Part shown: positions 57,728 through 64,000 of the stretch, piece after piece | How positions within the stretch are numbered: the first letter of the stretch is position 1 | Layout: each line of letters starts with the position of its first letter | Source: JACVRW01 sp963746825 | GTDB taxonomy: Bacteria; Actinomycetota; Thermoleophilia; Solirubrobacterales; Thermoleophilaceae | Reading direction: 5' to 3' | DNA length: 64,000 nucleotides | Assembly: GCA_963746825.1 (NCBI GenBank) | Contig: CAVVCU010000018.1 | Coordinates: forward strand, 1-64,000 | Program-made: the position numbers and the translations under genes | The notes under the pieces: generated by a model | The model's input: the letters and a program-made list of their open reading frames with translations, nothing else | Told to the model about the DNA's origin: nothing | Databases searched by the model: none

Positions 57728-58542
57728 GGCAGCCGCCCATGAGCCAGCTTCGCGCGAACCGGTATGGCCAGCTCGCCGCCGCTCCGGTGCTGCTCGGCGA
57801 GCCGCTCCACCGCCGCGCGGATCCTTCTCTGGACGCGCGCCGGCTGCTGCTTGACCAGCCCGGCCGTCCGCACGCTTCCGCCGAGGAGGCCCCGCCAGAG
57901 CTCGTCCGCGTCGGCCACACGCTGGGTCACGAACAGCGAGAGGATCTCGATCTGCTCGAGCCCTGCGCCGTCGAGCAGCGATCGGAACTCGTCGTCGTCG
58001 GCGAAGCGGTGGGTGTCGGGAGCGGCCACCCGGCAGGCCCCGAGCGCGTCGACCAGGATGCCGAGGAAGCGATTGTGCTCCGGCCGGTCCCAGGTTGAGA
58101 GCGCGATTCCTCCTCCCGGCACCGCCACCCGCGCGAGCTCCGCGAGCGTGCGCTCGGGACGCGGCACGTGGTTGATGGCGAAGTTGGCAACGATCGCATC
58201 GAAGGAGCGATCCGTGAACGGGAGGTCCTCGGCGTCGGCCCGCACGAAGCGGATCCCGGGGTGGCGCCGGCGTGCGAGCGCCACGACCTCGTCGGCGATG
58301 TCGACCCCGGTGACCACCGCGCCGCGATCGGCCGCCCGCCGGGCCGCGTAGCCCGGTCCCGCGCCCACGTCGAGCAGGCGCGTGCCCGCCTCCGCTCCGG
58401 CCGCATCGAGCAGCGGGGCCACGAACCGGGCGGTGATCCGGCCGGTAAGCAGGTCGTAGCTCTCCGCCCTCTCACTCCAGCCGGCGCGCTCGAGCGCCTT
58501 GGCCGCCTCGGCCGCCTCGGCCTTCGGCGCGGCCGGGCTCAC
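57724..58542 (-). CDS. Class I SAM-dependent methyltransferase
   Basis: This is a 272-residue methyltransferase with motif I LLDVGAGPGYAARRA, motif II GVDIADEVVALA, and a UbiE/Methyltransf_11-type FDAIVANFAINHVPRPER. It starts in an ATGA overlap with the preceding gene and overlaps the next one. The acceptor is unknown. Confidence 0.9.
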   Translation of the reverse strand: MSPAAPKAEAAEAAKALERAGWSERAESYDLLTGRITARFVAPLLDAAGAEAGTRLLDVGAGPGYAARRAADRGAVVTGVDIADEVVALARRRHPGIRFVRADAEDLPFTDRSFDAIVANFAINHVPRPERTLAELARVAVPGGGIALSTWDRPEHNRFLGILVDALGACRVAAPDTHRFADDDEFRSLLDGAGLEQIEILSLFVTQRVADADELWRGLLGGSVRTAGLVKQQPARVQRRIRAAVERLAEQHRSGGELAIPVRAKLAHGRLP

Positions 58543-59351
58543 GGCCTTCGTGCCGTGTACGCCAGCCGCGACAATCGCCGTTCGCGAGCCAGCCGCTCGA
58601 CCGTGCCGAGGAACTCCTGGTGCCTCGCGTTCGCCTCGCCGCCCTCGATCTCATCGAGCTGCGCGGCGTGGCGAGCACGCGCGTCGCGCCAGGCCCCGGC
58701 GATAGTCGCCATGTTCGCGGTCACGTCCTCCACGCGAATCTCCTCGAAGCCGGCGGCCCGAAGCAGGGCCTCGTCCACGCCGGGCGAGGTGAAGACGAAC
58801 TCGCCCATACCGCCGCTCCGGAGCACCATCTCCTCGCGGCGGATCATGCCGGTCACGGTGATCGGATCGGTGAAGAGCAGCCGTCCGCCCGGCCGCAGCA
58901 CCCGATGCCAGTCGCGCAGCAAACCCTCGCGCGCGTAGATGTGATTGATCGAGTCGACGCACAGCAGCGCGTCGAAACTGGTGTCGTCGACCGGCAACCG
59001 CTCGCGTGCGTCGGCGCGCACGAAGCGCGCTCGATCGCCGAGGCCCCGCGCCGACGCCGCCGCGTTGGCGGCGGCCACGCCGTCGTCGTGGAGATCGACG
59101 CCGGTCACGCGGCATCCTGTCTCCCGGACCATGAAGAGGGCGGGCCCGCCGGATCCACTGGCCACCTCCAGCACCTCGCTGGCAGCATCGAGCCCAAGCC
59201 AGCCGAAGAACGTGCGGTGCTCGTCGGCGCTGAGCCACGAGTTCTGGCCGATGTCCTCGCCGAAGGCCTCGACGCGGATGGCGGCGTTGACCTCCTCGGC
59301 GAAGTCGCCGTAGACGGTGTCGTAGAACTCGCGGTCCGGGACCTCGCTCAT
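58539..59351 (-). CDS. Class I SAM-dependent methyltransferase
   Basis: This is a 270-residue methyltransferase with motif I VLEVASGSGGPALFM and motif III-like FDALLCVDSINHIYAREGLL. It shares only the fold with its neighbour, so the two probably act on different steps. It overlaps by 4 nt on both sides in the operon. Confidence 0.9.
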   Translation of the reverse strand: MSEVPDREFYDTVYGDFAEEVNAAIRVEAFGEDIGQNSWLSADEHRTFFGWLGLDAASEVLEVASGSGGPALFMVRETGCRVTGVDLHDDGVAAANAAASARGLGDRARFVRADARERLPVDDTSFDALLCVDSINHIYAREGLLRDWHRVLRPGGRLLFTDPITVTGMIRREEMVLRSGGMGEFVFTSPGVDEALLRAAGFEEIRVEDVTANMATIAGAWRDARARHAAQLDEIEGGEANARHQEFLGTVERLARERRLSRLAYTARRP

Positions 59352-60337
59352 GCGGCGAACTCGAACCGCGTGCCGACACTGTTCTGGATGAAGGCGTCGG
59401 GGAGCCTCGTTGCTATGGCCTGCGTGGCGCGCCAGCCGGTGCAGTGCGAGGGCACGAGATAGTCGGGCTCGAGCGCCACAAGCGCATCGCAGGTGGGGGT
59501 GATGAGCTTCTCGAACACCGGGCCTCCCAGGTGAAAGCCGCCGAGCACCGCGTGGAGGCGGGCCTCGCCGGTGAGCTTCTGCACGTAGCGCAGCGTGTTC
59601 ACGATCCCCGAATGGCCGCAGCCGGTCAACACCACGAGGCCGCGGCCGCGCACGCTCGCCACCAGCGCCTGGTCGTCGAGGATCAGCGGGTCGGGCTCCC
59701 AGCTCCCGTGCCGGTGAGCCTGGTGGGAGGGCAAACCCTGCTCGAACTCGGTCGTGCGGTCGACCTCTCCGGTGACCAGAAGGGAGCCGTCGAGCAGAAA
59801 CGAGGGCTGGCGCTGCTCGACGATCTCAAAACCCGCGCCCTCCAGAGCGCCCCTGCTCGTCGAAGGCAGCTCGACCGGTTCGCGGCCCGGGATCGCGACC
59901 CGGCGCCGGCTCCAGAAATCGGGGTGGATGAGGACGGGCACGTTCGGGCGGCCCAGCTCCTCCACGAGCCCGTCCATCCCCGTGGTGTGGTCCCAGTGCC
60001 CGTGGCTGAGCACGATGATGTCGATGTCGTGGGCCGAGAGGCCGAGGCGGCTCATGTTCTGCACGAGCCCGTCCGGGGTGATCCCGGTGTCGAAGAGAAT
60101 GCGAGTAGCCCGGCCTGCCTTCTCGATCGTCACGAGACTCGAGAAGCCGTGCTCGGCGCGCAGCGCACCGCCCGTGTAGCCCCCCTCGAGGAAGCGGGCG
60201 GGCATGCGGGCATGGGTCATCGGTGCCAGGGGCGGCCGCTTGGCCGGCCCTTGGTCGACCAGCAACAGGTCGAACACGTTGTCGACCAGCGTCGTGACCG
60301 ACACCGAATCGACAGGTTGAAGAGGGATGGTTTCCAT
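59348..60337 (-). CDS. Metallo-beta-lactamase-fold hydrolase
   Basis: The 329-residue protein has the binuclear metal motif VLSHGHWDHTTGMDGL (HxHxDH), then TGCGHSGIVNTLR and PSHCTGWRATQA. It resembles the DUF/pterin-type MBL family that includes methanopterin-synthesis-related proteins. I took ATG 60337 rather than the longer open frame. It heads the four-gene operon. Confidence 0.85.
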   Translation of the reverse strand: METIPLQPVDSVSVTTLVDNVFDLLLVDQGPAKRPPLAPMTHARMPARFLEGGYTGGALRAEHGFSSLVTIEKAGRATRILFDTGITPDGLVQNMSRLGLSAHDIDIIVLSHGHWDHTTGMDGLVEELGRPNVPVLIHPDFWSRRRVAIPGREPVELPSTSRGALEGAGFEIVEQRQPSFLLDGSLLVTGEVDRTTEFEQGLPSHQAHRHGSWEPDPLILDDQALVASVRGRGLVVLTGCGHSGIVNTLRYVQKLTGEARLHAVLGGFHLGGPVFEKLITPTCDALVALEPDYLVPSHCTGWRATQAIATRLPDAFIQNSVGTRFEFAA

Positions 60338-60406
60338 CGTCTCCAATGACCCCGTTCCGCACCGATTCTTCCGGGGCGAAGCCCGGAGGTCAATCAAGAT
60401 GAGCAC

Positions 60407-60841
60407 GTGACGTGGGAACCAGGGCCCGGGATCGTCGAGCTGCCCGACGGGGCGCGCCTTCGTGGCCGAGCCATGCGCGCAGGCCCCCCACCCGGGCCGA
60501 CCCCGGACTGGGGCCTCTACCTCCTCGGCCGGCCACCCGCCGCGACGCCGTGGCCCGCCCGCTGGCTGCGCTGGCCGGACTTCTGGCTGCCGCGGAGCCT
60601 CGCGGACGCGCGGTCGGCGTTCGAGGAGGCTCACCGCCTGGCCGTCGATGGCCTCTTGGTCGAGGTCGCCTGCGGCGGCGGGAGAGGGCGCACGGGAAGC
60701 GCGCTCGCCTGCATCGCCCAGCTCGCTGGGGTGCCGGAGGATCAGGCAACGGCGTGGGTGCGCCGGCACTACGACCGCCGCGCCGTCGAGACACCGTGGC
60801 AGCGTATGTACGTCCGAAGCTTCCGCGGCGCCGGGCCCTAG
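60407..60841 (+). CDS. Small protein-tyrosine phosphatase-like protein
   Basis: The 144-residue protein has the P-loop VACGGGRGRTGSALAC with Cys and Arg in C-x5-R spacing. It lacks the usual His before the Cys (EVAC in place of VHC). WRLRWPDFWLPRSLADAR-type segments resemble the upstream region of dual-specificity phosphatases. GTG start, 69 bp from the divergent MBL gene. Confidence 0.75.
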   Translation: MTWEPGPGIVELPDGARLRGRAMRAGPPPGPTPDWGLYLLGRPPAATPWPARWLRWPDFWLPRSLADARSAFEEAHRLAVDGLLVEVACGGGRGRTGSALACIAQLAGVPEDQATAWVRRHYDRRAVETPWQRMYVRSFRGAGP

Positions 60842-60876
60842 CGGCACGGTCCAAGAGGCATACGCTACGGGCGACT

Positions 60877-63639
60877 GTGCTTTACGGGCGAGACGAGCAA
60901 TGTGCGCATCTGGACCGCGCGCTGGCCGACGCCCGGCTCGGCTCCAGCAGCGTGACCGCGGTCACCGGTGAGCCGGGAATCGGCAAGACCGAGCTGCTGC
61001 GACATGCGGTCGAGAGCGCGCACTCGCAGGGCATGGCGGTGCTGCGCGCCCGCGGCGTCGAATCCGAGGCCGAGGCTCCCTTCGGTGGGCTGCTCGAACT
61101 GCTGCGCCCCGCGCTCGATGCGCTGGAACGGATTCCCGCCTTCCAGGCCGAGGCGCTGCGGGGCGCGCTCGCCCTCGGTCCCCCGACCGTTCAGGACCGT
61201 TTCGTGATCGGCGCCGCGACGCTGAGCATGCTCAGCGCACATTCCGAGCAACACCCGTTGCTCGTGGTGATCGACGACGCCCATTGGCTCGACGAGTCCT
61301 CCCTCAGCGCGGTGCTCTTCGCCGCGCGGCGTCTGGTGGTGGATCCGGTGGCGGTGATCATGAGCGCTCGGGTCGGCGAGGCCGAGCGCCTCGAGGCGGC
61401 CCGCCTGCCGACCCTCGAGCTGCGCGGCGTGGATCACGAGGCCGCCGCGCGGATCGTGGGGGCGCGCACGGGGTCACCGGCCTCGCCAGAGCTCATCGAG
61501 CGGCTCACGGGCGCCACCGGCGGAAATCCGCTGGCGCTGATGGAGCTGGTTGAAGCCGGGACCGACCTCGAGGCCGAGCTGCTGGAGGGCCCGCTACAGA
61601 TCGACACGAGCGTGACGCGGGCCTACGGGGCGCGGATCGCCGCCCTGCCGGTCGACACTCGGCGCGCCCTGGCCCTCGCCGCGGCTGAGGATTCGGGCAC
61701 GCTCGGCCCGGTGGCCACGGCGGGTGAGGAGCTCGGCCTTCGGCTGGCCGACCTCGAGGCGGCCGAGAGCTCCGGGCTGCTGTCGGTCTCCTTCGGCGAG
61801 CTCGCGTGGCGTCACCCGCTCGTGCGCTCGGCCGCCTACGGGGCGGTCTCCGCGGAGGAGCGCCGGACCATGCACGCCGCTCTCGCGGTGCACGCTGACC
61901 CGGATCACCGCGCCTGGCACCTCGCCGCCGCCACGCTCGAGCCCGACGAGGAGGTGGCCGGCGCGCTGGAGGACGCCGGCCGGCGCGCTCGCTCGCGCGG
62001 GGCGTACGGCGCGGCCTCGGTCGCGTCAGAGCGCGCCGCCCGGCTGAGCCCCGCCGAGGAGTCACGCTCTCTCCGCCTGTTCGCTGCGGCGGAGGCGGCC
62101 TGGCTCGGAGGCAACACGGCCCGGGCGCTCGACTGTCTCCACGAGACGATGGCGCTGCACCCGGAGCCGGGCCTCCAGGCCCAGGTCCGACACCTGCGCG
62201 GACAGGCGGCGGTACGGGCCGGCGACGTGATGGCCGGTCACGACCTCCTGATGGCCGGTGCCGCCCAGATCGAGCACTCGGATCCGGCGCTGGCCGTGAC
62301 GATGCTCGCCGAGGCCGCCGAAGCCTGCATCTACACCGGCCGCGCGGACGCGATGCTCAGCGCGGGACGGCGCGCGTGGAACCTCCTGACCCCTGCCTCG
62401 GGAGAGCGCGAGAGGGTTCTCGGCTCCATGGCCCTCGGTATCGCTCTGGTCTACAACGGCGAGGGGGACGAGGGCGCTGAGCACATCAGGAAAGCCGTGG
62501 CGATCCTCGAGGCATCCGACGCGCTTTCGAGCGAGCCGCGCTCGCTGACCCTCGCCGCCCTGGCCCCGCTCTGGCTGCGCGAAGCCGAGGCCGGGGCCTC
62601 GATTATCGACCGGGCCATCGAGACCGCCCGTGCCCAGGGCGCGCTTGGGGCGCTGCCCTACGCGCTGGCGCTCGCGGGCCGCGAGGCCGCAACGGGCGAT
62701 CGCTGGGCTGTCGGCCGGGCCCTCTACGAGGAGGCCATCGCGCTGGCACGGGAGACCGAGCAGTCCCTGGCGCTGTGCGGCGCGCTCGCCGGGGTGGCGA
62801 TGCTCGACGCGCGCCAGGGCCGCGAGGCCGAGTGCCGCCGCCGGCTCGAGGAGGCCGTCGCGCTGACCGATCGCCACGGACTCCGCGTGCTTCACCTGTG
62901 GGTGCTGGGGGCTGAGGCCGAGCTCGAGCTCGGCTTGGGCCGGCTCGATCGCGCGCGCGAGCTGCTGAAGGACATGCAGCGGCGCCTCGACGAGATGGGC
63001 GTGACCGACCCGGACCTATCGGTGGTACCGGAGCTCGTCGAAGCGCAGGTTCGCGCCGGCGAGGCGAACGGGGAGGCGGATGACCTGGGCGACTTCGCGC
63101 GGCTGGCGCAGCTCAAGCACCAGCCCTGGGCGCTCGCGCGCCTGGAGCGGACGCGTGCCTTGATCGCCGGTCCCAAGGAGTTCGAGGAGCACTTTCGCGG
63201 CGCCATCAGCCTGCACGAGGCCAGCCCCGATCGCTTCGAGGAGGCGCGCACCCGGCTCTGTTACGGCGAGCGCCTGCGCCGCGCGCGGCGCCGGGTGCAG
63301 GCGCGTGAGCAGCTGCGAGGCGCGCTCGCCTCCTTTGAGGCGCTGGGCGCCACGCCGTGGGTTGAGCGAGCGCGCTCGGAGCTGCTGGCCACCGGCGAGC
63401 GGGCACGCCGGCGCGACACCAGCACGCTCGACGAGCTCACGCCGCAGGAGCTCCAGATCGGGATGATCCTGGCCGACGGCCACACCACGCGAGAGGCGGC
63501 CACGAGGCTTTTTCTCAGCCCCAAGACGGTGGAGTACCACCTGCGCAACGCCTACCGAAAGCTCGGAATTCACTCCCGGGAGGAACTGGCGAAGGCGATC
63601 GCGCCCGATGCGAGCGCGGCCCGGCCTCCCGAGGACTAG
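60877..63639 (+). CDS. LAL-type LuxR regulator with ATPase domain
   Basis: This large 920-residue regulator has an N-terminal AAA/STAND domain with Walker A TGEPGIGKTELLRH and Walker B LLVVIDDAHWLDE. A tetratricopeptide-like middle (about residues 420-830) follows, and a C-terminal LuxR helix-turn-helix (LTPQELQIGMILADGHTT, LSPKTVEYHLRNAYRKLGI). The start is GTG 60877; the open frame to 60412 is a shadow of the phosphatase gene. It may govern the adjacent methyltransferase genes. Confidence 0.92.
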   Translation: MLYGRDEQCAHLDRALADARLGSSSVTAVTGEPGIGKTELLRHAVESAHSQGMAVLRARGVESEAEAPFGGLLELLRPALDALERIPAFQAEALRGALALGPPTVQDRFVIGAATLSMLSAHSEQHPLLVVIDDAHWLDESSLSAVLFAARRLVVDPVAVIMSARVGEAERLEAARLPTLELRGVDHEAAARIVGARTGSPASPELIERLTGATGGNPLALMELVEAGTDLEAELLEGPLQIDTSVTRAYGARIAALPVDTRRALALAAAEDSGTLGPVATAGEELGLRLADLEAAESSGLLSVSFGELAWRHPLVRSAAYGAVSAEERRTMHAALAVHADPDHRAWHLAAATLEPDEEVAGALEDAGRRARSRGAYGAASVASERAARLSPAEESRSLRLFAAAEAAWLGGNTARALDCLHETMALHPEPGLQAQVRHLRGQAAVRAGDVMAGHDLLMAGAAQIEHSDPALAVTMLAEAAEACIYTGRADAMLSAGRRAWNLLTPASGERERVLGSMALGIALVYNGEGDEGAEHIRKAVAILEASDALSSEPRSLTLAALAPLWLREAEAGASIIDRAIETARAQGALGALPYALALAGREAATGDRWAVGRALYEEAIALARETEQSLALCGALAGVAMLDARQGREAECRRRLEEAVALTDRHGLRVLHLWVLGAEAELELGLGRLDRARELLKDMQRRLDEMGVTDPDLSVVPELVEAQVRAGEANGEADDLGDFARLAQLKHQPWALARLERTRALIAGPKEFEEHFRGAISLHEASPDRFEEARTRLCYGERLRRARRRVQAREQLRGALASFEALGATPWVERARSELLATGERARRRDTSTLDELTPQELQIGMILADGHTTREAATRLFLSPKTVEYHLRNAYRKLGIHSREELAKAIAPDASAARPPED

Positions 63640-63710
63640 GTGGGCCCCCTGATGCGAGGGCGCCGGTGCGGCCGTACGTTCGGCCGAACCGAAGCCCAAG
63701 GAGGCACTTC

Positions 63711-64000
63711 ATGTCAGTGGAAGCCGCTACACAGCTGGACGAGGCGAAGATCGGAGCGTTCGCCGAGCGCGCGGTCGGCGAGCTGGGAGCCACGCTCAAC
63801 GCCGCCCTCGTGGTGATCGGCGACAAGCTCGGCCTCTACGCGGCGATGGCCGAGGCCGGGCCGGTCACGCCGGGCGAGCTCGCCCAGCGCACGGAGACCA
63901 GCGAGCGCTACGTGCGCGAATGGCTGAACGCACAGGCCGCCGGCGCCATCGTCGAGTACGACCCCGACGGGGGCCGTTACACGCTGCCGCCGGAGCACGC
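63711..64000 (+). CDS. Methyltransferase (winged-helix type), cut by window end
   Basis: This is the first 96 residues only. FAERAVGELGATLNAALVVI and GDKLGLYAAMAEAGPVTPGE form the N-terminal winged helix found in one group of actinobacterial SAM methyltransferases. AQRTETSERYVREWL is the recognition helix. The SAM domain lies beyond the window. A strong AAGGAGG precedes the ATG. Confidence 0.75.
   Translation, partial: MSVEAATQLDEAKIGAFAERAVGELGATLNAALVVIGDKLGLYAAMAEAGPVTPGELAQRTETSERYVREWLNAQAAGAIVEYDPDGGRYTLPPEH

Noticed and set aside
60412..60876. N-terminal extension of the LuxR regulator
   Set aside because: This segment overlaps the phosphatase gene in another phase and is Arg-rich nonsense; the ATPase domain starts at GTG 60877.
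63669..63686. CGGCCG-tacgtt-CGGCCG repeat before the last methyltransferase as an operator
   Set aside because: CGGCCG is itself palindromic and common in this composition; evidence is too weak for a feature.

Overview
The window is 64 kb of very GC-rich bacterial DNA (codon third positions almost all G or C, frequent GTG/TTG starts, 4-nt ATGA/GTGA overlaps inside operons). The gene content is a full 14-subunit actinobacterial-type complex I operon, an F420-free central metabolism, mreB, an ECF/DGPF pair, LAL-type LuxR and many VOC-fold proteins. Together with the protein sequences, this points to an actinobacterium, most likely of the Thermoleophilia/Solirubrobacterales group. The lineage is inferred from resemblance to remembered sequences, not from a search.

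Layout. 0-3.3 kb: a two-half ThyX-like protein, a VOC protein and a secreted protein with a pilin-like N-terminus. 3.3-18.3 kb, minus strand: nuoA to nuoN, all tightly overlapping. 18.4-20.1 kb: a small redox group (membrane protein, flavin reductase, blue-copper lipoprotein; cytochrome c lipoprotein divergent). 20.1-28.4 kb: serS, a tyrosine phosphatase, a TPP enzyme with a cyclase, an AbrB-type membrane protein, a decapitated response regulator, and a CBS protein / enoyl-CoA hydratase / quinone oxidoreductase operon. 28.4-36.4 kb: SDR, sulfatase, transaldolase, a second tyrosine phosphatase, a GAP/Sap-like membrane protein, and an ECF sigma/DGPF cluster with a deleted dihydrofolate-reductase-family gene. 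36.5-43 kb: three tRNA genes (Ser-UGA, Ser-GCU, Arg-ACG), mreB and integration scars. A 20-bp copy of the tRNA-Ser(GCU) 3' end brackets a phosphotransferase gene, and a tyrosine recombinase with an excisionase-like partner sits beside tRNA-Arg. 43-48.6 kb: one giant signalling gene (kinase + nucleotide cyclase + STAND ATPase + membrane helix + WD40) divergent from an FHA-HTH protein. 48.8-52.6 kb: a stress/secreted region (Hsp20 with a clear sigma-A promoter, coiled-coil protein, truncated haemoglobin) and a recombinase remnant. 52.6-64 kb: gnd, an HxlR/VOC regulatory pair, a four-gene operon (metallo-beta-lactamase fold, two methyltransferases, SnoaL-kinase fusion), a phosphatase, a LAL regulator and the start of another methyltransferase.

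How the parts relate. Complex I feeds electrons to quinone; the blue-copper protein, cytochrome c and flavin reductase next to it suggest a respiratory locus. Transaldolase and 6-phosphogluconate dehydrogenase belong to the pentose phosphate pathway. The kinase-cyclase-STAND-WD40 protein and its FHA-HTH neighbour are the strongest candidate for a little-described system, because they look like a phospho-threonine signalling pair.

Caution. About thirty single-base frame breaks interrupt otherwise well-conserved genes, mostly between 12 and 48 kb and mostly +1. I read these as consensus errors or recent decay, and I give the reconstructed gene span in each case. All family assignments are by eye, from motifs; no database search was run.
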